DNA of 5,746 nt from assembly GCA_964487155.1 (NCBI GenBank), contig CAZAQB010000195.1, forward strand, positions 1 to 5,746, written 5' to 3'. A program made the translations under genes and the position numbers. Source of the DNA: CAZAQB01 sp964487155. GTDB taxonomy: Bacteria > Pseudomonadota > Gammaproteobacteria > Nitrococcales > Nitrococcaceae. The notes beneath the pieces were generated by a model. The model was given only the letters and a program-made list of their open reading frames with translations, made no database searches and was not told the origin of the DNA. This document shows, piece after piece, positions 1 to 5,596 of this stretch; within the stretch, counting starts at the first letter, position 1, and each line of letters opens with the position of its first letter.

Positions 1-23
1 AAAAATTCCAAGCAAGAGCCGGG

Positions 24-38
24 GCGGGTCGATCCCGC
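24..38. other. Short stem-loop upstream of the first gene
   Basis: GCGGG at 24-28 pairs with CCCGC at 34-38 around a TCGAT loop. It lies about 40 bases before the ATG at 78. It could belong to the 5' leader of that gene or to the end of a gene left of the window. There is no T-tract, so it is a weak terminator candidate. No good -35/-10 pair is visible in the 77 bases available. Confidence 0.25.
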
Positions 39-77
39 ATTTGATCAGCGTTTCCCTAGGTAGATTGAGGCAGTTCC

Positions 78-1160
78 ATGGCAAGTAGTGATTTAGGTGT
101 TCTCCTTGAATTGGTGGTGCGCCGAATTGAAGAGTTATTGGCGGTGGATCCACTGGCGATTATTAATGAGTCTGAGCTGCAGGCGATGCTTCACTTGGAG
201 CTCTGCCGGGCACTCCCTGAGCCATGCCCTCTAGAACTGGAGGGTGGAGTTATTAATCGGCGTCCCGGCGATAAACTAACCGCACGTCGCGCGTACAGAG
301 AACTCAAAACCACGAGCGGTCGGGCGAGTCGTGAAGTTGATATTCTTTTACTTGGCGAGTCGCTGCAATTTATACAAGCCAAGGCCAACGGCGCACCAGC
401 GAGATTTCGACCGCCGTATGCAGCGGTTATTGAGACAAAGATGGACGCATCGCCAGAGGACTGTTTAGCAGGTCTCGGAGGACGCAAGCTGTCGCGACGC
501 TCGCTGGCCAAGGATCTTTCTAAGTGGGAAGACAATGAACTCAAGGCGCCGATATATTCGGTGGTTCTTACGGCTCGGCCGGACTGGTATGATGATATCC
601 CGCACGTGTTGACGATCTCGAGACCACTGATGCGGCACAGGGGCAAAGCGCGGCCTGTCCCGGCCATGGCTGCGGTAGCGGCCGCGAGGGATGCGTGTGA
701 GGCGGCGCTTGACCATTGCCTTGAGCAGTACCGATTGAACCCGTTGTGGTTTTTGCGCGAGAAAGATTTTGAAACGGAGGTGCTTGCCTTTCTCCGTGAT
801 GTAGCTGGTGCCGCAGGCAGTTCAGATCTAAATCCTGTCAGGACGCAATGGTGGTCTCAGTATAGCGATGAATTGGGTAGGCGGCGCCGCCACGACGTCG
901 TTGTGCTCGCGGCAGACGGGAAGAGCCTCGCTCTTGAACTTGAACTCAAGACCTCGCATTCAGACTCACATAATTGGTTTCGTAAGAGAGAGGTGCGGAA
1001 CGAATACAGCGCCATGCAGCGATTGATGGACGCGGGGCTAATTGAGCGCGGGATTTTTGTTTTGTTCCGCTACGGCACAGAGAAGTGGATCAGCGACGCA
1101 TTGGCGCTTGGTAGAGAACACCCATCCGTTGAACTACGGTATCTCTGCTCAGAGATGTAG
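78..1160 (+). CDS. Hypothetical protein with two PD-(D/E)XK nuclease-like motif sets
   Basis: I do not recognise a named family. The 360-residue product looks soluble, with no signal peptide or membrane segment. The N-terminal part has a Glu-rich helix (around E31-E41), then REVD (D88) in a hydrophobic strand, then either QAK (100-102) or VIETK (E119, K121). The C-terminal part repeats that order: helix FETEVLAFL (E232/E234), RRHDVVVL (D273), then LALELELK (E289, K291), with 16 residues between D273 and E289. Acid-helix, Asp-strand, ExK-strand is the core pattern of PD-(D/E)XK nucleases such as restriction and repair enzymes. Function as a nuclease is inference; no methylase, helicase or other partner lies in the window, though the left neighbour is cut off. 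The ATG at 78 is preceded by GAGG at 67-70 with a 7-base gap. Codons are visibly richer in A/T (TTA, ATT, GAA, TAT) than in the genes to the right, which suggests horizontal transfer. That the frame is a real gene is fairly sure; the role is not. Confidence 0.8.
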   Translation: MASSDLGVLLELVVRRIEELLAVDPLAIINESELQAMLHLELCRALPEPCPLELEGGVINRRPGDKLTARRAYRELKTTSGRASREVDILLLGESLQFIQAKANGAPARFRPPYAAVIETKMDASPEDCLAGLGGRKLSRRSLAKDLSKWEDNELKAPIYSVVLTARPDWYDDIPHVLTISRPLMRHRGKARPVPAMAAVAAARDACEAALDHCLEQYRLNPLWFLREKDFETEVLAFLRDVAGAAGSSDLNPVRTQWWSQYSDELGRRRRHDVVVLAADGKSLALELELKTSHSDSHNWFRKREVRNEYSAMQRLMDAGLIERGIFVLFRYGTEKWISDALALGREHPSVELRYLCSEM

Positions 1161-1454
1161 GGGTGTTGGGAAGTACGTGCGGAAAGTCGGCTGAGGTCGA
1201 GGGGACCGTCGGCGCTGCACGCCGCGAATCACAGGGCCGCGGGAAGGGCGCGCGTGGGCCGTACGTGGTTCGTTGCCGTGCTACCAACAGGGCGACTGTC
1301 CGTAAGTGGCCGGCAGTACCGGTTGGCCGAAGGTGGCGCCGACGGTCGGCTGCTGGCCGGTCCTCCCCGTTGCGGGCACCGCCCTCGACCGTCGGCTCGC
1401 CGCGTCGGCGCGATCGGCTGCGATGCCGGCGAGCCACAGCAAGTCGGCGACGAG
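1161..1454. other. Intergenic DNA without a supported gene
   Basis: Several overlapping open frames cross this GC-rich stretch on both strands, but they are low-complexity Arg/Pro/Gly/Ala translations without family resemblance or a ribosome binding site. The motif GACCGTCGGC occurs at about 1204 and 1387 and in inverted form (GCCGACGGTC) at about 1338, so the stretch is rich in short inverted repeats. It may be a decayed repeat or mobile element remnant; I cannot name one. Confidence 0.5.
1311..1337 (+). repeat. Direct repeat, partial copy of the leader of the hairpin repeat
   Basis: The 27 bases match 1455-1481 at 22 positions (both start CGGCAGT and end CGAAG-TGG). The second copy runs directly into the REP-like hairpin at 1479-1505, whereas this one lacks the hairpin. 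It is therefore either a truncated copy of that element or part of a longer tandem arrangement. Confidence 0.5.
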
Positions 1455-1510
1455 CGGCAGTTCCCGTTGCCCGAAGATGGTGGATTTCGCTTCGCTCCAT
1501 CCACCCTACG
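1455..1510 (+). repeat. REP-like dispersed hairpin repeat, copy 1
   Basis: CAGTTCCCG (1458-1466), then GAAGA (1473), then stem GGTGGAT (1479-1485), a 13-base loop TTCGCTTCGCTCC, stem ATCCACC (1499-1505) and the tail CTACG. The same order and the same 15-base spacing from CAGTTCCCG to GAAGA occur in copy 3 near 3466. Relative to copy 3, two base pairs of the stem have changed on both sides, so pairing is kept. Reverse-strand translation gives GWMERSEIHH, like the spurious peptides such repeats often produce. The family resembles REP-type extragenic palindromes of gammaproteobacteria, which are usually mobilised by RAYT transposases; none is encoded here. Confidence 0.7.
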
Positions 1511-1706
1511 CGCGGCAGCGCGGCTCGTTTGTCGGGGCCCCGTCCCGCCGGCACGATGCCCGGTTACCTGATGGGTGTTGCCGAGCCCCATACCGCAAGG
1601 GCGGCCTGGGCTTGGCGGCCCCCTCCCGGGACGAACTGTCGGGGTCCGCGAGCGAACCGGTTCGGTTTCGGGGGGTAATCGGTTCGTTCGTCGAGGTGGT
1701 CAGTTC

Positions 1707-1738
1707 CCTCCCGGAGCGAACCGGTTCGCTCCGGGAGG
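1707..1738. repeat. Perfect 32-bp palindrome inside the 21-bp array
   Basis: The left arm CCTCCCGGAGCGAACC (1707-1722) is the exact reverse complement of the right arm at 1723-1738, with no spacer. It arises where units 3 and 4 of the array meet in inverted sense. A weaker version with a central CA and one arm mismatch sits at 1858-1883. Such a palindrome could extrude a cruciform, bind a dimeric protein, or fold as a hairpin if transcribed; which of these applies is unknown. Confidence 0.8.
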
Positions 1739-1775
1739 TCTCCAGTTCGGTTCGGGACTGCGCCAGTTCGCTGGT

Positions 1776-1795
1776 GAGGGGGGTTGGACCCCCTC
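1776..1795. repeat. G-run/C-run hairpin within the array
   Basis: GAGGGGG (1776-1782) pairs with CCCCCTC (1789-1795) around the loop GTTGGA. It carries the same core, G-run then T then two bases then GACC, seen four more times at 1905-1986. It interrupts the 21-bp array where the unit starting at 1787 has diverged. Confidence 0.6.
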
Positions 1796-1904
1796 GGCGA
1801 GGTCGGCGGTTCGCTCGCGGAGCGTACGGACCTGTTGGCGGAGGCCGCCAGTTCGTTCCGGCAGCGAACCAGTTCGCTTCCGGAGGTCTCCGGTTCGCTC
1901 TCGC

Positions 1905-1998
1905 GGGGGGTGCGACCACCCCCGGGAGGGGGTCCGACCGCCCCTGCCACGGGATGCGACCACCCCCCATGGGGGGTCTGACCCCCTGCCGAGAGGGG
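1905..1998. repeat. Cluster of G-run/C-run hairpins, about 20-23-bp period
   Basis: A core of the form G-run, T, two bases, GACC, C-run occurs at about 1905, 1928, 1951 (GGGATGCGACC) and 1971. Hairpins follow one another: ACCCCC (1918-1923) with GGGGGT (1928-1933); the perfect 16-bp palindrome ACCCCCCATGGGGGGT (1962-1977); and CCCCT (1983-1987) with AGGGG (1994-1998). The G runs of five and six are noticeable, but I do not see a clean four-run quadruplex motif on one strand. No T-tract follows, so an ordinary terminator is not supported. Confidence 0.6.
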
Positions 1999-2064
1999 CG
2001 GGAGGCTGGGGGCGGGCCGGCATCGTGCAGCTTTGCGCCGGTTCGAGGACCTCGGCCGGCCATC

Positions 2065-2097
2065 GAAGACGGTGGGCTTCGCTCTGCTCACCCTACG
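2065..2097 (+). repeat. REP-like dispersed hairpin repeat, copy 2
   Basis: GAAGAC (2065-2070), stem GGTGGGC (2071-2077), an 8-base loop TTCGCTCT, stem GCTCACC (2086-2092, one G-T wobble), tail CTACG. It lacks one TTCGC of the loop compared with copies 1 and 3. The orientation is the same as the other copies, and with copy 1 it brackets the 21-bp array and the G/C hairpin cluster. Confidence 0.7.
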
Positions 2098-2397
2098 CGA
2101 GGAGCGCGAGCCGGCGGTGAGTATGGAATTGGCGGTGCCGACCTGCGAGCGTCGCGGCGGCGCTTATGGTCCGTGGCGCCCTGCAGGCTCTGAGAGGTGG
2201 CTTGGTTCAACTGCCGACGGCTGCCCGAACCCATCGGGGACATCCCGCCCCGCGCCGCCGGCGGAGAAGCAGGCGGCCTGCTGCGGGCAAGCCACTGGGT
2301 CAGCCAGAACGGCCTGACTCACCGGAAACGGTCTCCGCGAACCCAAGGGCGGTTCAACCCACTCGCTGAACTCGGCCAGGCCTGAGACGAGGTCGGA
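2098..2397. other. Intergenic DNA without a supported gene
   Basis: Short open frames here (for example from about 2164 on either strand) have no start signal or recognisable product. Small inverted repeats are present, such as AGCAGG-CGG-CCTGCT near 2268-2282. Nothing else is supported. Confidence 0.5.
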
Positions 2398-2427
2398 TTG
2401 CTTAATTCACCCGTCGTTCCATATGCT
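2398..2427 (+). promoter_or_regulatory. Candidate promoter of the toxin-antitoxin operon
   Basis: TTGCTT (2398-2403) and TATGCT (2422-2427) are separated by 18 bases, a weak sigma-70-type pair in a locally AT-richer patch 40 bases ahead of the antitoxin start. Just downstream, CCTT-T-AAGG (2430-2438) is a short inverted repeat placed where an operator for antitoxin autoregulation could lie. Autoregulation by the antitoxin is known for this family; the operator assignment is a guess. Confidence 0.35.
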
Positions 2428-2466
2428 GCCCTTTAAGGTATCAAATGGACCCAAGGAGACCCGGTG

Positions 2467-2925
2467 ATGTCCGAAGCAGCCAACCCCATCGTGACCGAGC
2501 GTTTCCTCGCCGCCTTCAATCTCCTTGGCGGCAAGGAGCTGGCCGATCAGGCGGCCCGGGAGGGCGCTCACGATGTGATCGAACACGGCTTTGAGACGCG
2601 GGTGATCAAGACGCTGGCGGACTGGAGCGCGCTCCCGCAGTCGTTCTACATCGCAGCGGTTGGGCTCTCCAAGGCCACCCTGACCCGCCAGGCCCGCGCC
2701 CGGCAGCGCCTCTCGGCCATCGCCTCCGATCGCGTGTTCCGCATCGCTCGCATCATGGTTCGGGCCGAGGAGGTGTTCGAGGACGTCGATATCGCCCGGG
2801 ACTGGCTCAACCGGCCCAACCAGGCGCTAGGCGGAAAGAAGCCCCTCGAGCTGTTGAGCACCGACGCCGGTACCGAGTCTGTCGAAGACGTGCTCGGCCG
2901 GATCGAGGATGGTGTCTATTCCTGA
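2467..2925 (+). CDS. Xre/MbcA/ParS-family antitoxin of a RES-Xre module
   Basis: The 152-residue protein neutralises the RES toxin encoded directly downstream and probably represses its own operon. The N-terminal half is a helical Xre-like region with a helix-turn-helix candidate around residues 56-85 (LPQSFYIAAVGLSKATLTRQ). The C-terminal part is the diagnostic DUF2384 toxin-binding segment: FEDVDIARDWLNRPNQALGG at about 104-123, then KPLELLST (125-132) and the closing VEDVLGRIEDGVYS, which in solved family members covers the toxin active site. The length is normal for the family. I chose the ATG at 2467 because AAGGAG (2453-2458) then has an 8-base spacing; a GTG one codon earlier (2464) has only 5. 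Its TGA overlaps the toxin ATG by one base, so translation is likely coupled. Confidence 0.93.
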   Translation: MSEAANPIVTERFLAAFNLLGGKELADQAAREGAHDVIEHGFETRVIKTLADWSALPQSFYIAAVGLSKATLTRQARARQRLSAIASDRVFRIARIMVRAEEVFEDVDIARDWLNRPNQALGGKKPLELLSTDAGTESVEDVLGRIEDGVYS

Positions 2926-3389
2926 TGCGGCTTTGGCGACTGGCGCAATCGCGGCGCGCCGCGAGCGCATTCGACGCAGACGGCGCGGCCCGCTGGGGTG
3001 GCCGCTGGAATCCTAAGGGCGTGCGCTGCGTCTATGCCTCGGAGAGTGCCGCGCTCGCGGTGCTGGAGGTTCTGGTGCATATGGAGAAACACCACTTCGG
3101 CAACCGTCATGTCCTCTTTGAACTCGAGGTGCCGGACAGCCTGGCAGTCGAGTCGGTTGCCCTGGATGACTTGCCCGAGGACTGGCGGCGCACGCCGGCG
3201 CCCATCGCGCTCCATCGGATCGGCAGGGCGTGGGTGGAGCGCGGCGCGTCCGCGCTGCTGCGGGTGCCTTCAGCGCTCACCCCCGGCGAGCGTAACGTGC
3301 TGATCAACCCCTTGCATCGCGACTTTACGGAGATCGTCATCCACGACCCCGTGCCGTATCAGTTCGACGGCAGGCTCTGGAAGAGCTGA
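2925..3389 (+). CDS. RES-domain toxin (NAD+-depleting) of a RES-Xre module
   Basis: The 154-residue cytoplasmic toxin belongs to the RES family, whose studied members (P. putida RES, M. tuberculosis MbcT) destroy NAD+ and stop growth unless bound by the antitoxin. The expected residues are present: Arg27 in ARWGGRWNPKGV, Tyr37 in VYASES, Glu48 in AVLEVLVH, and Ser116 in LRVPSAL. These are the Arg, Glu and Ser that name the family, followed by the usual NVLINPLH (124-131). No disruption is visible, so the toxin should be active. The start ATG lies in TGATG, overlapping the antitoxin stop; the frame has no clear separate ribosome binding site, consistent with coupled translation that keeps toxin below antitoxin. 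No clear terminator follows. Confidence 0.93.
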   Translation: MRLWRLAQSRRAASAFDADGAARWGGRWNPKGVRCVYASESAALAVLEVLVHMEKHHFGNRHVLFELEVPDSLAVESVALDDLPEDWRRTPAPIALHRIGRAWVERGASALLRVPSALTPGERNVLINPLHRDFTEIVIHDPVPYQFDGRLWKS

Positions 3390-3794
3390 GCCGGCCGCTG
3401 AAGGACGCCGGTGTCGCCAGGACTCGATGCAATGGGGCCGGGGGATAAAAGGATCGCACAGACGCCAGTTCCCGGCGCAGGAAGACGGTGGGCTTCGCTT
3501 CGCTCTGCCCACCCTACGTGGCCGCCCAGCCTACGCAGCTGGTGGCGCGGCGCTTCTGGCCGCTTTTCCCGGCGGAAAAGTAGCTCGCCGAGGGCGCGCT
3601 TGCGGTGCCGCGCCCGGACCTGGACTAGACTCTCGGTTGGGTCACCCCCCAGACCCGGCACGCCTGCCTGCGGGCCCCGCGGCGCCGTCCCCCGGCGCGC
3701 CGGGGATGTTCCGCGACCGTCCCGCGCCGAGCCGCGAGGGGCTTCCCATTGATCCGGCCACCGGGGCCTTGCCCCGTGCATGGGGGATTCGTCC
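3390..3794. other. Intergenic region between the toxin and cytochrome operons
   Basis: No gene is supported. Besides the REP-like hairpin at 3466-3518 it holds an inverted repeat CTTTTCC-CGGC-GGAAAAG (3563-3580) and a perfect 16-bp palindrome CCCCGGCGCGCCGGGG (3690-3705). A weak promoter for the cytochrome operon could be TTGCGG (3600-3605) with TAGACT (3626-3631), but the 20-base spacer is too long to trust. Long GC-rich frames on both strands here are extensions or shadows of neighbouring frames. Confidence 0.45.
3466..3518 (+). repeat. REP-like dispersed hairpin repeat, copy 3
   Basis: CAGTTCCCG (3466-3474), GAAGAC (3481-3486), stem GGTGGGC (3487-3493), 13-base loop TTCGCTTCGCTCT, stem GCCCACC (3507-3513), tail CTACG. 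It is the most regular copy, with a perfect 7-bp stem. Minus-strand translation gives GWAERSEAHR, a peptide typical of spurious frames over such repeats. Confidence 0.75.
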
Positions 3795-5141
3795 ATGGGA
3801 CGCCGTCTTGCCCTGCCCCTGGCGCTGCTGCTCGCGGGCTGCACCATGGTGCCGCCGCCTGCTGCGGACCCCGAAGCCGAGCTGATCGCCCGGGGCCGGG
3901 ATCTGTTCTTCAACGAGACCTTCGATGGCAACGGCCGCACCTGCGGCACCTGCCACCGCGAAGAGAACAACTTCACCATCGACCCGGCGTTCATCGCCAC
4001 GCTGCCCGACGACGACCCCCTGTTCGTCGCCGAGTTCGTGCCGGCCCTGGCGGAGAACTTCGAGAACCCGGTGCTGATGCGCAAGCTGGGCCTGATCGTG
4101 GAGAACCTGGACGGCTTCGGCGACCTGGAAAACGTCTTCACCATGCGCGGTGTGCCCCACACCCTGGCCCTGCCCACCTCGGTGGACAGCGCCGCCGGGC
4201 CGCGGACCGGCTGGTCCGGGGACGGCGCGCCCGGCGACGGCTCGCTGCGGGCCTTCGCCACCGGCGCGGTGATCCAGCACTTCACCCGGACTCTGAACCG
4301 GGTGCCGGGGCAGGACTTCCGCCTGCCCACGGCGGAGGAGCTGGACGCCCTGGAGGCCTTCCAGCTCTCCCTGGGCCGGCAGCAGGAGCTCAGCCTGCCC
4401 CTGCCGCTCAAGGACCCCACCGCCGCCCGCGGCCAGGAGATCTTCAACGATCCCGCCTCCGGCAAATGCTTCGCCTGCCACTTCAACGCCGGCGCCAACG
4501 GCGCGCCGGCGGTGTTCGGCGCGGGGGCGGGCAACCTGAACTTCAACACCGGGGTGGAGGACCTCCCCGACCAGCCCGCCGACCTCACCGGCGAGCCCAA
4601 CCCGCCGGACGACGGCCTCGGCACCCCCGGCGACGGCACCTTCAACACTCCCACCGTGGTGGAGGCCGCGGACACGCCGCCCTTCTTCCACAACAACTCG
4701 GTGCTGACCCTGGAAGGGGCGGTGGCGTTCTACAACGGCGACTCCTTCAACAATTCCCCGGCCGGGCAGCTTGTCGCCCAGGCCACCGGCTCCGGCATCC
4801 GCCTGGACGCTTCCCAGGTGGAGGCGGTCGCCGCCTTCCTGCGGGTGATCAATGCCCTGGAGAATATCCGCGAGACCCTGGCGCTGCTGGAGCAGGTGCA
4901 CGGCCCCCGCCGGGGCGCGGACGCCGGCCAGCTGCTGCTGCGGGCGGCGGCCGAGACCCGCGACGCAGCCGAGGTGCTGATCGCCGCCAGCCTGCACCCG
5001 GAGGCGGTGCTGCGCCTGGAGCAGGCCGCGGCGCTGCTGGACAAGGCCCGGGGCAGCCATTTCTTCCGCCGCTCACGGCTCGACGCCGCCAGCGCCGAGC
5101 TTGAACAGGCGCGCAGCGCCCTGGTGGAGACCTCCGGCTGA
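3795..5141 (+). CDS. Diheme cytochrome c lipoprotein, cytochrome c peroxidase/MauG-like
   Basis: Predicted periplasmic, membrane-anchored electron-transfer or peroxidase-like protein of 448 residues. The N-terminus MGRRLALPLALLLAGC is a lipoprotein signal with lipobox LAGC (Cys16). Two haem c sites follow: CGTCH (50-54) and CFACH (225-229). GWSGDG (139-144) and PPFFHNNSVLTLEGAV (around 295-310) resemble conserved stretches of diheme cytochrome c peroxidase relatives. After the core, about 90 residues (356-448) are Ala/Leu/Glu-rich and predicted helical, longer than a usual peroxidase C-terminus. The substrate and true activity cannot be read from sequence; a haem protein without peroxidase activity is possible. 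I prefer the ATG at 3795, preceded by GGGGG (3782-3786) with 8 bases between and giving a clean signal peptide; an in-frame ATG at 3780 would add five residues. The next gene starts 19 bases after the stop, so the two are likely co-transcribed. Confidence 0.88.
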   Translation: MGRRLALPLALLLAGCTMVPPPAADPEAELIARGRDLFFNETFDGNGRTCGTCHREENNFTIDPAFIATLPDDDPLFVAEFVPALAENFENPVLMRKLGLIVENLDGFGDLENVFTMRGVPHTLALPTSVDSAAGPRTGWSGDGAPGDGSLRAFATGAVIQHFTRTLNRVPGQDFRLPTAEELDALEAFQLSLGRQQELSLPLPLKDPTAARGQEIFNDPASGKCFACHFNAGANGAPAVFGAGAGNLNFNTGVEDLPDQPADLTGEPNPPDDGLGTPGDGTFNTPTVVEAADTPPFFHNNSVLTLEGAVAFYNGDSFNNSPAGQLVAQATGSGIRLDASQVEAVAAFLRVINALENIRETLALLEQVHGPRRGADAGQLLLRAAAETRDAAEVLIAASLHPEAVLRLEQAAALLDKARGSHFFRRSRLDAASAELEQARSALVETSG

Positions 5142-5160
5142 ACCCGGCGAGGACACGACC

Positions 5161-5523
5161 ATGAAAGCCATCCCCGCATCCCTGCTGCTGGCCGCCCTGC
5201 TGGCCGGCGGCAGCGTCCAGGCCCAGCAGGCCACCGAGCGCTTCATCCCCATCGGCAGATCCCCCGGTCTGTCCGGGACCGGCACCACCATCGGCGAGAT
5301 CCGTGCCGTGGAACCCGGCCCGCGCCGCGTCACCGTGGGCGGGGAGGGCGGCTCGGTGACCGTGACCGTCAGCGAGGGTACCCGCATCTGGGTGGATCGC
5401 AGCCCCTCGGGGCAGCCGAGCCTTGCCGGCAGCTTCGACGACCTCGCGCCGGGGCGGCTGGCGGAGGTGCACCCGGCGCCGGAGGGGCCCGGCGCCGACT
5501 GGATCAAGGTGCGGCGGGATTAG
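5161..5523 (+). CDS. Small secreted beta-rich protein, DUF5666-like
   Basis: The 120-residue product has a Sec signal peptide (MKAIPASLLLAALLAGGSVQA) with a likely signal peptidase I cut after Ala21, so it is exported to the periplasm or beyond. The mature part of about 99 residues has no cysteine and no haem motif. Its pattern (GEIRAVEPGPRRVTVGG, then SVTVTVSEGTRIWVD, then FDDLAPGRLAEVHPAP and a closing DWIKV) looks like a small beta-barrel of the DUF5666/OB-like kind, an assignment from pattern only. The start is supported by GAGGA (5149-5153) seven bases before the ATG. It lies 19 bases downstream of the cytochrome gene, so it may be an accessory or partner of that cytochrome; no direct evidence shows this. 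Confidence 0.85.
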   Translation: MKAIPASLLLAALLAGGSVQAQQATERFIPIGRSPGLSGTGTTIGEIRAVEPGPRRVTVGGEGGSVTVTVSEGTRIWVDRSPSGQPSLAGSFDDLAPGRLAEVHPAPEGPGADWIKVRRD

Positions 5524-5557
5524 GACGGCGAGAGCGCAGCACGGCTGCGAACTGGCG

Positions 5558-5576
5558 GGCAGGCCGGCCTCCTGCC
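5558..5576 (+). terminator. Stem-loop downstream of the cytochrome operon
   Basis: GGCAGG (5558-5563) pairs with CCTGCC (5571-5576) around CCGGCCT, 35 bases past the stop of the secreted protein gene. The position fits transcription termination, but no T-tract follows, so an intrinsic terminator is only a possibility. Confidence 0.3.
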
Positions 5577-5596
5577 GGCTACCGGGAGTCTCCGCC

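Larger units (their letters stand above)
1660..1914 (+). repeat. Degenerate 21-bp tandem repeat array (about 12 units)
   Basis: Units begin with GTTCG or a variant at 1660, 1682, 1703, 1724, 1745, 1766, 1787 (diverged), 1809, 1830 (diverged), 1851, 1872 and 1893. Steps are 21 bases except for three of 22. The best-preserved units (1724 and 1872) read GTTCGCT, then CCGGAGG or CGGGAGG, then TCTCC. Many units contain a partial inverse of themselves (GCGAACC next to GGTTCGC), so the array is rich in inverted repeats. As 21 is a multiple of three, open frames on both strands yield seven-residue repeats such as SSLPERT/GSLREVS, but the 22-base steps break every frame. I read it as a non-coding minisatellite or a decayed coiled-coil gene rather than an intact gene. 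Confidence 0.7.

Noticed and set aside
1090..1554. Minus-strand frame containing GWMERSEIHH
   Set aside because: That peptide is the translation of the REP-like hairpin repeat, a common source of false genes.
1660..1998. CRISPR array
   Set aside because: Repeats are contiguous at 21 bases with no unique spacers, are highly degenerate, and no cas gene is present.
1918..1998. Classical intrinsic terminator or G-quadruplex
   Set aside because: No T-tract follows the hairpins, and the G runs alternate with C runs on the same strand, which favours hairpins over a quadruplex.
1306..2193. Long open frame of 295 residues across the repeat block
   Set aside because: It has no ribosome binding site or family resemblance; it is Arg/Gly/Pro-rich and owes its length to GC-rich repeats lacking stops. 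Equally long frames exist on the other strand.
2268..2320. tRNA or other structured RNA gene
   Set aside because: Only short inverted repeats are visible; no cloverleaf, anticodon arm or CCA end can be drawn.
3359..5060. Long minus-strand open frames (445 and 472 residues)
   Set aside because: They are opposite-strand shadows of the cytochrome gene, whose lipobox, two CxxCH motifs and family-like sequence identify the real frame.
3749..5104. Plus-strand frame of 451 residues overlapping the cytochrome
   Set aside because: It is a shifted frame, Arg/Pro/Gly-rich, without haem motifs or a start signal.
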